A DNA stretch of 50,609 nucleotides. Source: Myxococcales bacterium. Its GTDB lineage: Bacteria; Myxococcota_A; UBA9042. Made by a program: the position numbers and the translations under genes. This document shows positions 33,842 through 43,620 of this stretch, piece by piece. How positions within the stretch are numbered: position 1 is the first letter of the stretch; each line of letters starts with the position of its first letter. Where the stretch lies: the NCBI GenBank assembly GCA_023954815.1, contig JAGSHB010000021.1:1-50609 (forward strand). Direction: 5' to 3'. The notes under the pieces were generated by a model that saw nothing but the letters and a program-made list of their open reading frames with translations, was not told where the DNA came from and made no database searches.

Positions 33842-34699
33842 TCACCGCGTCTTGTCGAGCAACCACTGGCCAATGCGCTGTGATTCGGACTTGGGAATGC
33901 TGTGGCCGCCAAAGTGCTCGATGTGCTCCGTGGGAAAGCCCAAGGCCTCAAGTCTGGCGATGGCATCCTTGGTCCCAGCGGCTGGCACCACCCGGTCTTC
34001 CGTCCCCCCGACAAATAAGATCGGCGGACGCGCATCCGACGAGATGTGGGTCTGCAGCGGTCCGATGACGCTGCCGCCGATACACACCGCCGCCGCCACC
34101 GAATCGGGGTGTTGCGTCAGGTAGTGAATGATCATCATGCAGCCCTGCGAAAAGCCGAACAGAGCGATCTTTCGATGCTGACCGACAGCGTTCACGGCGG
34201 TGTAGATGTCCGCGACGCTGTCATCGATACCGGTCGGCTGCTGTTTTTCATCCCGCAAGAACCACGCCTTGCCGCGACCGAAGGGCAATTTAGCGCCCAC
34301 GAAACGCCAAGCGAGCTGGGCAGGGTAGCGCCGGGACAGCTGCGAGAAGTTCATGACCGTATCGCCGCGACCATGCAGCCCAACCACCACAGGTCCCTTG
34401 GGATTTGCCGGCGAAGCTGCGATCGCAATGATCTGTGATGGCCTGCGCGCAGCCGAATCCATCTCTGGCGCAGGGACCGTGGGAGCCGGAGGCAAAGCTG
34501 CTTTGTCCTTGTCAGCCTTGATTTCATCGGTCTTTTGCGCCGATTGGGCTTGTACTGCACCGTTCGGTTCAGACTCGATATCCGCATTGGGCACGTCGAA
34601 CACGCCGGCGAACCAAGCGCTCAGCAGGACGATAGCGGCGAAGAACAGCCCCACTTTCAAGCTCTGCGATCCGGAGCGGTTTTGGGAATCTGACGACAT
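33842..34699 (-). CDS. Membrane-anchored alpha/beta-hydrolase (phospholipase/carboxylesterase-like)
   Basis: A 285-residue protein: an N-terminal anchor (VGLFFAAIVLLSAWFAGVF, residues 17-35), a charged linker and an alpha/beta-hydrolase domain of the carboxylesterase/phospholipase family. The catalytic triad is visible: Ser184 in GFSQG, Asp235 in GGTEDRVVP, His266 in FGGHSIP. The oxyanion region is VVGLHGRGD. It is therefore an esterase facing the periplasm. The start at 34699 follows AGAGGA; upstream in-frame ATGs extend into the kelch-like gene. It is the last gene of the minus-strand run descending from dnaA. Confidence 0.78.
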   Translation of the reverse strand: MSSDSQNRSGSQSLKVGLFFAAIVLLSAWFAGVFDVPNADIESEPNGAVQAQSAQKTDEIKADKDKAALPPAPTVPAPEMDSAARRPSQIIAIAASPANPKGPVVVGLHGRGDTVMNFSQLSRRYPAQLAWRFVGAKLPFGRGKAWFLRDEKQQPTGIDDSVADIYTAVNAVGQHRKIALFGFSQGCMMIIHYLTQHPDSVAAAVCIGGSVIGPLQTHISSDARPPILFVGGTEDRVVPAAGTKDAIARLEALGFPTEHIEHFGGHSIPKSESQRIGQWLLDKTR

Positions 34700-34766
34700 G
34701 GGTTCCTCTCTTTGAGCGCCAACCTTGGCGCGCGCGTCCTCATCTGAGCTCATGGCTCGTAGGATT

Positions 34767-36260
34767 TTACGGCAGCGTGAGCACCAGACCATCTGCGGTT
34801 CCGCCACCGACGAGCGCTGCACCAGAGGAAAGCGGCACGACCCAGCCGCCTGAACGCGCAGCAGGCAGCGCCACTGAACGCACCGTGCGATCGGCTAGAT
34901 CGACCAGATCGAGCGCAGCAGACTGCCCTTTGCCGGGCGTTCCACCCGCGATAACCAACGTGCGACCGACCACGCCGCGGGCGCTGCATCCGCGGGCTTC
35001 ACTGAGCTTGGCGACGCTCTTGTAGCTCGACCCATCCAGGGCAAGCCAGCGCACGTCAGCCATGGCCGAACCTGGTGTGAGACCGCCAGCACGCAGGACG
35101 CCAAACGGCGCCTGTGTCACGGCCAACGCCTCGAACGTGGCGGCCGGCGAGGCGGCTGGTAGCTGACCGACCAGGGTGAGTTTGCTGCCGTCGACCGCCA
35201 GGACCACATCGAAGCTGCCGAGCGGACCGCTCTTACCACCGAGGACAAAGACCCACTGCGCGCCGCTGACCGGATCGACTGCCGCCTCGCAGGAGGGCGC
35301 CTCAAATTGACCGCCGAGGGAGACCGAAGCCAGGGTTCCGCTGCCCTGATCCCACAGCTCCGCAGTACCAGCGGCAGCACCCTGACCACCGATGACAACC
35401 AAACGACCGCCCACAGCGACGACGCAGGGCCCGACCCGCGCGACCGACAATCCAAAGGCGGCGCTCTTGAGCGTGCCCTGGTTCGCAGACAATACACTGA
35501 CCGCCTTGCTCGCAGCCGTTCCCTGATAGCCACCGACGAAGGCGACGCGGTTACCGGGTAGGGCAGCGGCGCCATGAAAAGCGCGCGGTGTTTTCAGTTT
35601 GCTGAGTTCGGTCAAGGCGTGCTGATGCGGATCGAGGCGCATGATCGAAGCCACCTGAGCGCTCGGGACCCCGATTTTACAAGGGGAAAGTTCCGCCCCC
35701 GCTTCCTTCCCAGCGCTCTGGCCTGGCTCCCCACCGCCAGCGATGATGACGCTGCCGTCTGGCAAGGCAGTGGCCGTACTGCCAATCCGAGCCGGTAGAA
35801 CCACCGGACTACTGTCCACACCGACCAGCGGATGGGCGCCGCCCTTTGCCGCCAAGAAGATGACGATCTCCCGGTCACCGTCATCGCTGCGGACAATCAA
35901 CAGCGGCGTGCGCCCTGCGGCCACCAACTGACCGGCTGCATCGACGATCTCCACACCCAGCCAGGCCGTCACATCGAGGTGCGGCGTCACGGTGAGCGGC
36001 GTCGGCGGTTGGCTGTACTCGGCGACGACCTCGCCCAGGTCGCCCGACAAGCCCCGCCGCACAATGACGCGTTGAGCGGAGGTCGGCGGCCAGAGACCAG
36101 GAGCGACCACGCGAAGGGAAATGACGGCGGCCTTTTCCTTCGGGATAACTTCGGTATCGCAACCGGCAGTGACCACACTGAAGACCATGAGGCCAACGCC
36201 AGCGAGGAGCAGCCGAGTCCATCGATCAAGAAGTCGCGAGACTCTAGGAGACAAAATCAT
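34767..36260 (-). CDS. Kelch-like beta-propeller lipoprotein
   Basis: A 497-residue lipoprotein (signal ending VVTAGC, Cys 34). It has a beta-rich N-terminal domain, then a propeller with recurrent Gly-Gly pairs characteristic of kelch blades: DGSVIIAGGG, NRVAFVGGYQG, GRLVVIGGQG, WVFVLGGKSG and RTLVIAGGTPGKG. Surface kelch propellers bind partners or sugars; there is no catalytic motif. It starts inside the end of proB (17-bp overlap), so it is cotranscribed with proB and the esterase. Its N-terminus is unusually long for a lipoprotein signal. Confidence 0.8.
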   Translation of the reverse strand: MILSPRVSRLLDRWTRLLLAGVGLMVFSVVTAGCDTEVIPKEKAAVISLRVVAPGLWPPTSAQRVIVRRGLSGDLGEVVAEYSQPPTPLTVTPHLDVTAWLGVEIVDAAGQLVAAGRTPLLIVRSDDGDREIVIFLAAKGGAHPLVGVDSSPVVLPARIGSTATALPDGSVIIAGGGEPGQSAGKEAGAELSPCKIGVPSAQVASIMRLDPHQHALTELSKLKTPRAFHGAAALPGNRVAFVGGYQGTAASKAVSVLSANQGTLKSAAFGLSVARVGPCVVAVGGRLVVIGGQGAAAGTAELWDQGSGTLASVSLGGQFEAPSCEAAVDPVSGAQWVFVLGGKSGPLGSFDVVLAVDGSKLTLVGQLPAASPAATFEALAVTQAPFGVLRAGGLTPGSAMADVRWLALDGSSYKSVAKLSEARGCSARGVVGRTLVIAGGTPGKGQSAALDLVDLADRTVRSVALPAARSGGWVVPLSSGAALVGGGTADGLVLTLP

Positions 36261-37440
36261 CGCGGTGAACCAGCTCCTTTGCGGGCAGCCAGCCTAGTTT
36301 TTCAGCGACTTGAGCCGTGCGCAATCCAGCGGCCATTTTTGCATCTTCGCTGGTATAGCGAGCGAGACCCCGACCGAGCACAGCACCGTCGGGACCGACG
36401 ATTCTAATCGCGTCACCCACACCGAAACGACCACTCACCCCTGTCACACCGACCGGCAAGAGCGAGCGACCACCAACGCGCAGGGCATGGGCCGCGCCAG
36501 CATCGACATCGACCTGACCGCGGGTCCGCGGATTTGCCGCCAGCCACTTGCGTCGGGCGCTGAGTTTTCGCGTGGTCGGCACAAAAACCGTGCCTTCTAG
36601 CTCTCCGGCTAGCACCCGAGCCAGCACGCCAGGCCGCCTGCCATGGGCCACCACCGTCGGTACACCCACCTCTCCAGCGTTCCGCGCCGCCATCACCTTC
36701 GACCGCATACCGCCCGTGCCAAACGCAGAGGTGCCCTCGCCGGCGATCGCCAAGACGCTGTCATCACGACTGCGCACAGCGTCCAACTTCACAGCATCTG
36801 GATGAATGTGAGGATCGGCGGTGAACAGGCCATCGACCTCGGTCAGCAAGATGAGCACATCCGCCGCGATGGTCTGCGCCATCTGAGCAGCGAGCGCGTC
36901 GTTGTCGCCAAAACGCAGCTCCTTCACGCTGACGGTGTCGTTTTCGTTGACCACGGGCAGGATGCCTGCATCGAGCAGCTCTAGCGTCACCCGGCGCGCG
37001 TGCAAGAAACGACTGCGCTCGCCGAGGTCGTCATGGGTCAGCAGCAGCTGCGCGGTATGAACGCCGTGGGCACCGAGATACTGACGATAACGGCTCATCA
37101 GCAGGGCCTGACCAATGGCCGCCAAGGACTGCTTGCCCAGTAGGCCGATGCCTTTATCAGCTGCGCCAACGGCCTGACCGACCTCGCCGCGGCCCATCGC
37201 CACGGCACCGGAAGAGACCAGCACGACTTGCCGCCCAGCCGCCATCAGGCCGCAAATCTCGGTGCAAAGCCGGGCGAGGACTTGCTCATCGACCTGCCCA
37301 TCGGCCTGACACAACACCTGCGAGCCGACCTTGATCACCACCCGCTTGGCGTCACCGACGAGCTGTCGAATGACCTGCTGCGGCACGGTTTCAATCCCGC
37401 GACTGGCCGCGTCATCTGTGGGTTTCCCGGGCGCGGCCAT
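36244..37440 (-). CDS. proB: Glutamate 5-kinase with PUA domain
   Basis: A 398-residue amino-acid-kinase-family enzyme that phosphorylates glutamate, the first step of proline synthesis. Visible are VVIKVGSQVL (ATP site), VVLVSSGAVAMG, the substrate site VVNENDTV, LTEVDGLFTADP and GTGGMRSKV. A C-terminal PUA domain follows (RTRGQVDVDAGAAHALRVGG, then VSGRFGVGDAIRI and GLARYTSEDA). It is five bases downstream of murA, an unusual partner; proA is not in the window. Allosteric proline inhibition is normal for this enzyme but is not visible in the sequence. Confidence 0.93.
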   Translation of the reverse strand: MAAPGKPTDDAASRGIETVPQQVIRQLVGDAKRVVIKVGSQVLCQADGQVDEQVLARLCTEICGLMAAGRQVVLVSSGAVAMGRGEVGQAVGAADKGIGLLGKQSLAAIGQALLMSRYRQYLGAHGVHTAQLLLTHDDLGERSRFLHARRVTLELLDAGILPVVNENDTVSVKELRFGDNDALAAQMAQTIAADVLILLTEVDGLFTADPHIHPDAVKLDAVRSRDDSVLAIAGEGTSAFGTGGMRSKVMAARNAGEVGVPTVVAHGRRPGVLARVLAGELEGTVFVPTTRKLSARRKWLAANPRTRGQVDVDAGAAHALRVGGRSLLPVGVTGVSGRFGVGDAIRIVGPDGAVLGRGLARYTSEDAKMAAGLRTAQVAEKLGWLPAKELVHRDDFVS

Positions 37441-37445
37441 GGTGG

Positions 37446-38726
37446 TTACTCCTGGATGCGCTCGATGCGCGCGCCGAGGCTGCGCAGCTTCTCTTCGATG
37501 CGCTCATAGCCGCGATCGATCTGCCGAATGTTGTGAATCACGCTCGTACCACGGGCGCACAGGGCCGCGATGAGCAGGCTCATACCGGCGCGCACGTCGG
37601 GGCTCTCCAACCGGCTGGCGTAGAGCTGACTCGGACCGACGACGACCACACGATGGGGATCGCAGAGGATGATCTGGGCACCCATGCCGATGAGCGCGTC
37701 GACGAAGAACATGCGCCCTTCGAACATCTTCTCGAAAAACAGCACGGTACCGCGGCTCTGGGTGGCGACGGTAATGGCGATGCTCATGAGATCTGTCGGG
37801 AACTGCGGCCAGGGTGCGTCATCGATCTTCGGCACATGACCCGATAGATCGGTCCGAATCTCCAATTTCTGCCGGCCGGGCACGTGCAGGTCGTTGCCGC
37901 GGAACTTGGTCTTCACACCGAGCCGCTCAAACACCATGCGAACCATGCGCAGGTCGTCAGGCACCACATCCTCGATGACCAAATCACCGCCAGTCACCGC
38001 GGCGAGCCCGACAAAGCTGCCGATCTCTAAGTAGTCCGGGCCGATGTTGTGCTCACAACCGCCGAGCTTGTCGGTACCTGTGATGGTCATGCAGTTGCTA
38101 CCGATGCCCTCAATAGCGGCGCCCATCTTCACCAACATGCGAGCGATACCCTGCACGTGGGGCTCTGAGGCGGCGTTGCGCAGCACGGTCGTGCCATCAG
38201 CCGTGGCGGCGGCCATGAGCAAGTTCTCGGTACCGGTCACCGAAGCTTCGTCCAAGAACATGTCGACGCCGCGCAGCCGAGAGCTGTTGAGACGGTACGT
38301 ATCTCCGGGCTGAAAGCGCGCGCCGAGCTGCTCCAATCCGTCAAAGTGCGTGTCCAAACGGCGGCGGCCAATGACGTCACCACCGGGCGGCGGCAGGTCC
38401 ACCGAACCAGCGCGACCGAGCAGCGGACCCACAAACAGAATCGACGCACGCACGCGCGAGCCGAGCTCCGGCGGAATCTTGGTGGTCAGCAGCTTTGGCG
38501 TATGGAGCCGAATGCGATTGGGGGTCTCGTACGTCACTTCCGTGCCGAGATGCCGCATCACATCGAGCATGACCCGCACGTCCAGAATATCCGGCACGTT
38601 CGAGAGCGTGACCGGCTCGGGCGTGAGGAGGGCGCAAGCCAACGCCGGCAGCGCCTCGTTCTTGTTGCCCGATACGCGGATGCGCCCGCTGAGCGGAACA
38701 CCTCCTTCAATGCGAAACGCCTCCAC
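37446..38726 (-). CDS. murA: UDP-N-acetylglucosamine 1-carboxyvinyltransferase, Asp-type active site
   Basis: A 426-residue MurA, which transfers enolpyruvyl from PEP to UDP-GlcNAc, the first committed step of peptidoglycan synthesis. It has the family's normal length and landmarks: [58 protein letters not shown] and [14 protein letters not shown]. The catalytic Cys loop, normally PGGCxIG, reads PGGDVIG, so Asp117 replaces the Cys (E. coli C115). Known enzymes with Asp here still make the product and resist fosfomycin, which attacks the Cys. It lies 98 bp after recF and five bases before proB. Confidence 0.95.
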   Translation of the reverse strand: MEAFRIEGGVPLSGRIRVSGNKNEALPALACALLTPEPVTLSNVPDILDVRVMLDVMRHLGTEVTYETPNRIRLHTPKLLTTKIPPELGSRVRASILFVGPLLGRAGSVDLPPPGGDVIGRRRLDTHFDGLEQLGARFQPGDTYRLNSSRLRGVDMFLDEASVTGTENLLMAAATADGTTVLRNAASEPHVQGIARMLVKMGAAIEGIGSNCMTITGTDKLGGCEHNIGPDYLEIGSFVGLAAVTGGDLVIEDVVPDDLRMVRMVFERLGVKTKFRGNDLHVPGRQKLEIRTDLSGHVPKIDDAPWPQFPTDLMSIAITVATQSRGTVLFFEKMFEGRMFFVDALIGMGAQIILCDPHRVVVVGPSQLYASRLESPDVRAGMSLLIAALCARGTSVIHNIRQIDRGYERIEEKLRSLGARIERIQE

Positions 38727-38824
38727 TGATGCCCCCTAATCGTACTGCTGGTACCGCGGCGAAAAATTGCGACCCTCTTGCGCCGCTTTGACTGCCTCGC
38801 TTCTACGCCATCACCGCCAGATCG

Positions 38825-40090
38825 TCACCCCGCCTCGGGTACCGATTGTGAAATCTCAGGCGCGACATCCCCAATGACGGCATCTTCAGGCACGGCGCTC
38901 TCGGTCGTGCCGCCGCCACTGACGAGACGACCGGCCTCGACCTGCACGACCTGCCGCGGCGCTGTTAGGCGAATGAAATCTGCGTCCGTCGTCGTCAAGA
39001 AGACCTGGCCACCGAGCGCATCGAGGTGTGCCATCAGGGCGCTGTTGCGCTGCGCATCGAGCTCACTGGAGACATCGTCCATCAACAGCACCGGCGGCTC
39101 GCCGAGGTGTTGCTCCAGACTTCTGATCTCGGCGATTTTCATGGCCAGCACCAGCGCCCGACACTGGCCCGCGCTGGCGTGGACCTTTGCTGGCCGACCG
39201 CCAATCTCAAGCACCAAGTCATCGAGATGCGGCCCCACGGAGGTAAATCCTCGACGGATGTCCAGCTCGTTCTTATCGGTTAGCGCAGCGAGCAAGGCCG
39301 CCTTCCGCGCGTCTTGATCCATGCCGGGTTCAATCGCACCGCGGGCCTTGTAGCGCAGGTTCGCGGTCAGCCCAGGCGCAGCAACAGAGCTGAATTCCTC
39401 GGCCACGCGTGCGCTAAACGACTCCGCGAACGTCGCTCGCCCAAAGGACAGCTCAGCGCCAGCATCGGCGAGCAGTTCGTCGTAGACGGGCACCATGTCG
39501 GCCGTCGCTTGGCGCGCTCCCACCTGCCGGAGCAGGGCATTTCGCTGTGACAGCGTGCGCTCGTACTTGCGCAGCGTCGCCAACCACCCTGGTTGGTGAT
39601 TGAACAGCGCCCTATCGAGGTAGCGCCGCCTAGCATCCGGCTCACCGAAGGGCAGACGCAGATGTTCCGGCGTAAAGAGCACCACCACGAGCCGGCCGAG
39701 GTAGTCCGCAGCACGCGCGGCAACTTTACCGTTGACCCACACCTTCGACCGGCCACCTTTGGCCCGATCACCCTTAGCCCGATCACCCTTGGCCCGATCA
39801 CCACGAGATCTGGCCGCTCGCTTGCCGCCCAGCTCCACTCCGAGGTCTGTACTGACCCCTTTACGGCTGATCGTCCCGGCGATTTCACTGCGGTCACCAT
39901 CAAACTCGATGCACTCACTGAGCCGCGTGGTCCGAAAACTCCGCAGCCCGCCAAGCAGATAGATGGCCTCGAGGAGGTTGGTCTTCCCCTGGCCGTTGTT
40001 GCCTTCGATGATGTTGAAACGCGGATGCGGCAGCAGCTCGACGCTGACAAGATTACGAAAACCGTCGGCCCAAACCCGCTCGAGATGCAT
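38825..40090 (-). CDS. recF: DNA replication/repair protein RecF
   Basis: A 421-residue RecF, somewhat longer than the usual 360-380. RecF loads RecA at single-strand gaps. The ATPase core is intact: Walker A in IIEGNNGQGKTNLLEAI, the signature SAGQCRALVLAMKIAE, and Walker B PPVLLMDDVSSELD. A basic insertion around residues 93-116 (RGDRAKGDRAKGDRAKGGR) comes from a 15-bp tandem repeat and is not part of the usual fold. The C-terminus has about 30 extra residues. It sits 21 bp after dnaN. Confidence 0.93.
   Translation of the reverse strand: MHLERVWADGFRNLVSVELLPHPRFNIIEGNNGQGKTNLLEAIYLLGGLRSFRTTRLSECIEFDGDRSEIAGTISRKGVSTDLGVELGGKRAARSRGDRAKGDRAKGDRAKGGRSKVWVNGKVAARAADYLGRLVVVLFTPEHLRLPFGEPDARRRYLDRALFNHQPGWLATLRKYERTLSQRNALLRQVGARQATADMVPVYDELLADAGAELSFGRATFAESFSARVAEEFSSVAAPGLTANLRYKARGAIEPGMDQDARKAALLAALTDKNELDIRRGFTSVGPHLDDLVLEIGGRPAKVHASAGQCRALVLAMKIAEIRSLEQHLGEPPVLLMDDVSSELDAQRNSALMAHLDALGGQVFLTTTDADFIRLTAPRQVVQVEAGRLVSGGGTTESAVPEDAVIGDVAPEISQSVPEAG
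39761..39802. repeat. 15-bp tandem repeat inside recF
   Basis: Two full copies and most of a third of a 15-bp unit (GGCCCGATCACCCTT, 39761-39775; 39776-39790; 39791-39802). It encodes successive Arg-Ala-Lys-Gly-Asp steps in RecF. Because the unit is a multiple of three, slippage would change the length but not the frame. Confidence 0.85.
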
Positions 40091-40111
40091 GTGTGTCTGC
40101 CGAGGCCCCGT

Positions 40112-41239
40112 CTAGAGGCGCATGGGCATGACCACAAAGGTCGAACCCGGCTCGTCTTCGGCCTGAATCAGGCACGGCGAGAACTGATCGCTCATTTCCA
40201 AGGTCACGCTGTCGGTGTCGAGCACCTGACAGACGTCAACGAGGTAGCGGGGATTGAAACCCACCGACACGGTCTGGCCCTCATACTCCGGCACCTCGAG
40301 CTCTTCGTGGGCATCACCAAAATCGGCGTGCACCATCTCCAAGCTGATCCGGCCGGTCTCCAGATCCATCCGCAGCAGGTTGTGCTTGCCGCTCGCCAAG
40401 GACGACACCCGACGAATCGCGTTGACCAGCGCCGTCTTGCCCAGCACCACCGACACATCACCCTGATCGGGAATGACACGCTGGTACTCAGGGAAGCTCT
40501 CTTCGATCTGGCGAACCTGCAGCCTGGCGTGATCGCTCGAAAACACGACGTTGCGGCCGAGGAACTCGATGATCACACCCAGGTCGCTACCTTCGAAAAT
40601 ACGCTGCAACTCGGCTGCGCCGCGGCGATGCACGATGCAGCGGTAGCTCGAACCATCGTAGTCACTGGCCTCGACCGTGCGCTCGACACGACTGAGCCGA
40701 TGGCCATCGGTCGACACCATGCGAATCAAGGCCTGGGTCGGGCTAGCCGGCTCAATCTCCAACAAGACGCCGTTGAGCGCCGGACGACTCTCATCGCCAG
40801 AGACCGAAAACAGCGTGCGCTTGAGCATGCCGCTGACTTCCTCTTTATCGAGGTGCAGACGCTTGCCTGAGCCCTCTTCGACCACGTCAGGGAACTCTTC
40901 CGGAGCCAGGCCGTTGAGGTGGTAGTACGCCCGGCCGGCCTCGATGCGGATGCGGTGGCTGTCATCGCACGTCATGAGCACGTCGACGCCATCAGGCAAA
41001 GCACGCACGACGTCGAACAACGCCCGGCCATTGACCAGCGCCGCACCAGGCTCGATGACCTCGGCGCTAACATCTGCCGTCATGGTCACGTCGTAGTCAG
41101 TCGCCGTGAAGGTCAGCGAACCATCTGCAGCGACCATGTGAACGCAAGCGAGTACATTGGTGGAGGCTTTTCTGTCGATGACGCCCTGCGCTCGATAGAG
41201 CGGGGTGATCAGCGCGCCCTTGTCTATGCGGACCTTCAT
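40112..41239 (-). CDS. dnaN: DNA polymerase III beta subunit (sliding clamp)
   Basis: A 375-residue clamp protein, near the usual 366-380. It has three tandem clamp domains and ends in the family's VVMPMRL tail; the internal landmarks are VSTDGHRLS and FNPRYLVDV. It holds DNA polymerase III on DNA. The start at 41239 has AGGAG six bases upstream; the frame upstream to 41305 would give an extension without a better site. It lies downstream of dnaA across the oriC region and heads the dnaN-recF-murA-proB run. Confidence 0.95.
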   Translation of the reverse strand: MKVRIDKGALITPLYRAQGVIDRKASTNVLACVHMVAADGSLTFTATDYDVTMTADVSAEVIEPGAALVNGRALFDVVRALPDGVDVLMTCDDSHRIRIEAGRAYYHLNGLAPEEFPDVVEEGSGKRLHLDKEEVSGMLKRTLFSVSGDESRPALNGVLLEIEPASPTQALIRMVSTDGHRLSRVERTVEASDYDGSSYRCIVHRRGAAELQRIFEGSDLGVIIEFLGRNVVFSSDHARLQVRQIEESFPEYQRVIPDQGDVSVVLGKTALVNAIRRVSSLASGKHNLLRMDLETGRISLEMVHADFGDAHEELEVPEYEGQTVSVGFNPRYLVDVCQVLDTDSVTLEMSDQFSPCLIQAEDEPGSTFVVMPMRL

Positions 41240-41382
41240 CGTCACTCCTGGGTCAACCGTCGAAAGCCGGTGGTGCGTTCTACCGCCCTTGGCGACTGGC
41301 GCCAAGCCCCCCCAATCTCCTGGGGCCCACTGCTTTGTCTCTGAGAAGCAAAAAGGGGATTAAAGGAAGTAGTAGTAGGCGC

Positions 41383-41602
41383 TGTGGATACTGGGGGTAA
41401 CTTCGAGCAGTCCCCCGATCACGGACACTTACTGACGATCTCGGTGTGGACCAAAATGTGTGCTGGCGTGGACGAAAGTGAGCTTGTCCACAGGGACGAA
41501 AATTCGGCTCAGTCGTGCACAGTGGGTCTACGGTGTGTCCACAGATCTCTGATCGTGACACTGAACGGCATTGTCCACATCCATCCACAACCCTGTGGAT
41601 AA
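41383..41602. other. Chromosomal replication origin, oriC (dnaN-dnaA intergenic)
   Basis: The 860-bp gap between dnaN and dnaA has a DnaA-box cluster: a perfect TGTGGATAA (reverse of TTATCCACA) at 41594-41602, one-mismatch boxes TTGTCCACA at 41484-41492 and 41571-41579, and weaker boxes at 41383-41391 (TGTGGATAC), 41445-41453, 41535-41543 and 41581-41589. The boxes lie in both orientations. A run of A residues (about 41645-41695) is a candidate unwinding region. The gap from 41700 to 42099 has a CAAGCTACCC direct repeat (about 41797-41816) and a GGGGG / CCCCC hairpin (42053-42072) but no gene. Position beside dnaA and the box cluster are standard for bacterial origins. Confidence 0.85.
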
Positions 41603-42099
41603 GGTGGAGGCGACAAACCGCCCGCGAGAGGAGTTTCGCACAGGTAAAAAAGTCGTCAAAAAAAAAGATCACCTACCGCAAAAAGACCGTAGATCAGGGG
41701 TGAGAGCGCCCAGTGGATCGATCTGGCGCGATCGGCAAACCGGGGGGTTACGAGAGCGCTCCATGATCACTCAGTAATCACTGGATTGGCTCAAGCTACC
41801 CAAGCTACCCAACCTGCTTAGACAAGAGATAGCGGCAGGGAGGCGCAGAGAACCCGTGACAGGACCCAAGGCGGCCTGGTTTGCGAGCGGGGCATACAAA
41901 GCGGGGCGTACGGGGCGCAGTTCATCAGCCGGGTCTGCAGCCCGCATCTTTGGCGACGTTGCTTGGGAGGATGCGGGCTTGACTGCTACGAGAGGGCGTT
42001 CTTGGCTGTCTTCATCGCAGTCATGCTCGTTTGAATCGCTGCTTGCTGGGCTGGGGGCGCTCGGAGTCCCCCAATAGAAATGAAATCAGCAGCACACTG

Positions 42100-43620
42100 C
42101 TACCGGCCGAGCAGTTCCTCGATGGCCTGTACGTCTGTTTGCACGTGGGGCTCGCTTGCCATCATCCATTTGACCCGCTTGCAGGCGTTGATCACGGTGC
42201 TGTGATCACGGCCGCCAAAAACGCGGCCAATTTCCGGGTAGCTCGCTTCGGTGTGTTTGCGAGCGAGGGCCATGGCGATCATTCGCGGCACGACCACCGC
42301 TTTGTGGCGCTTGCTGCCCTTGAGGTCCGTCAGGCGTAGGCTGAAGTGTTTGACCGTCGCACGCTGGATGGCGTCGATGGTCAGACGCTGGCTGGGCAAC
42401 TCAATGACTGGGCCTAGCACCTCACGGGTGAGTGAGATGTCGAGCGGACGCTGGCTGATTTTAGCATGCAGCACCAGCTTGTTGAGCGCGCCTTCGAGCT
42501 CTCGCACATTGTTGCGCAAGTGATCGGCGATGTAGTGAATGACGTCGAGCGGCAGGTTGATGCGACGCGCGGTGGCCTTTTGCATCAGGATCGACACTCG
42601 CATGTCGCGATCGGGTGCGGCAATTTCAGCGACGAGCCCCCAGGCAAAGCGGCTGCGCAGCCGATCTTGGAAGGCGTCGAGCTCCGATGGAAAGCGATCG
42701 CTCGTCAGCACGATCTGCTTGCCCGCTTGGTGCAGGGCATTGAACGTATGGAAGAACTCCTCCTGGGTGGCTTTACGCCCCTGGAGAAACTGCACGTCAT
42801 CGATGAGCAGCAAGTCCACACCACGATAGCGATCGCGCACCTGGGCACGGGCGCTGGTGTCTTTGTTGCGAATCGCGGTGATGAAGTCGTCGATAAAGCT
42901 GGCAGCAGCGACATACAGAATGCGCCGCTCCGGAAAACGCAGGCTGACTTCGTGACCGATGGCGTGAAGCAGGTGGGTCTTACCGATACCGACGCCGCCG
43001 TAGAGAAAGAGCGGATTGAACGTCGGGGTGATCGACTCGGCGACCGCGCGCGCTGCGCCGTGGGCGAGTTGATTGGGTTGGCCTGTCACGAAGCCGGAAA
43101 AATTGAGCGAGGGCACCAGCTGCGTCGCTTGGCGCGGTGTCATGCGCGATCGCGGTGCGAAACCTTGGTCGTGCTGACTTTGACGGTGCTGACTTTGGCT
43201 GGGCTGGAAATCGAATCCGGCTTGAGCGTGCGGAGCGGCCATCTTGCTTTGGCCAGCGTCGCTGGTGTCGAAGTTGATGGCTGTGGGCGCTGCGTTCATC
43301 GAAGCCGCGTTCATGGTCGTCGCATTCACATGCGGGGGGGTCATCAACGCCGGATTCATCAAACTGGGGTCAGCAACGAGCAGTCGCACGTCGAGCGGCC
43401 GCGCAGCTGCATGGGCCACAGACGAGCAAATCTTGTCGTAGAGATTGCTCTCCACATAGTCGAGGAAATACGGGTCGGGCACGCTGAGCTGCAGCTGGTC
43501 GGCGGTATCGCCAGCCAACTCGATCCCAATCGCGCGGATAGGAGAGAGCCACGACTCAAAAGCCGGGCGATCGGTCGTGGCTCGCAGGTGCTCGAGCGCT
43601 TTGGACCAGATCTCTTGCAT
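42100..43620 (-). CDS. dnaA: Chromosomal replication initiator DnaA
   Basis: A 506-residue DnaA, longer than the common 450. Domain I is residues 1-85 (WSKALEHLRATTDRPAFESW). The linker, about 86-165, is Met/Asn/Gln/His-rich and low-complexity. The AAA+ domain has Walker A GGVGIGKT (208-215) and Walker B LLLIDDVQFL. The C-terminal DNA-binding helix carries GGRDHSTVINACKRV, the box-recognition signature. It opens oriC, which lies just downstream of its own gene. The start chosen is ATG 43620; an in-frame ATG at 43659 would add 13 residues. Confidence 0.95.
   Translation of the reverse strand: MQEIWSKALEHLRATTDRPAFESWLSPIRAIGIELAGDTADQLQLSVPDPYFLDYVESNLYDKICSSVAHAAARPLDVRLLVADPSLMNPALMTPPHVNATTMNAASMNAAPTAINFDTSDAGQSKMAAPHAQAGFDFQPSQSQHRQSQHDQGFAPRSRMTPRQATQLVPSLNFSGFVTGQPNQLAHGAARAVAESITPTFNPLFLYGGVGIGKTHLLHAIGHEVSLRFPERRILYVAAASFIDDFITAIRNKDTSARAQVRDRYRGVDLLLIDDVQFLQGRKATQEEFFHTFNALHQAGKQIVLTSDRFPSELDAFQDRLRSRFAWGLVAEIAAPDRDMRVSILMQKATARRINLPLDVIHYIADHLRNNVRELEGALNKLVLHAKISQRPLDISLTREVLGPVIELPSQRLTIDAIQRATVKHFSLRLTDLKGSKRHKAVVVPRMIAMALARKHTEASYPEIGRVFGGRDHSTVINACKRVKWMMASEPHVQTDVQAIEELLGR

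Noticed and set aside
39593-40870. 425-codon plus-strand ORF across recF and dnaN
   Set aside because: It spans two well-identified genes on the other strand and has no independent evidence.
42053-42072. GGGGG / CCCCC hairpin after dnaA as a terminator
   Set aside because: There is no T-run on the minus strand and only a five-pair stem.
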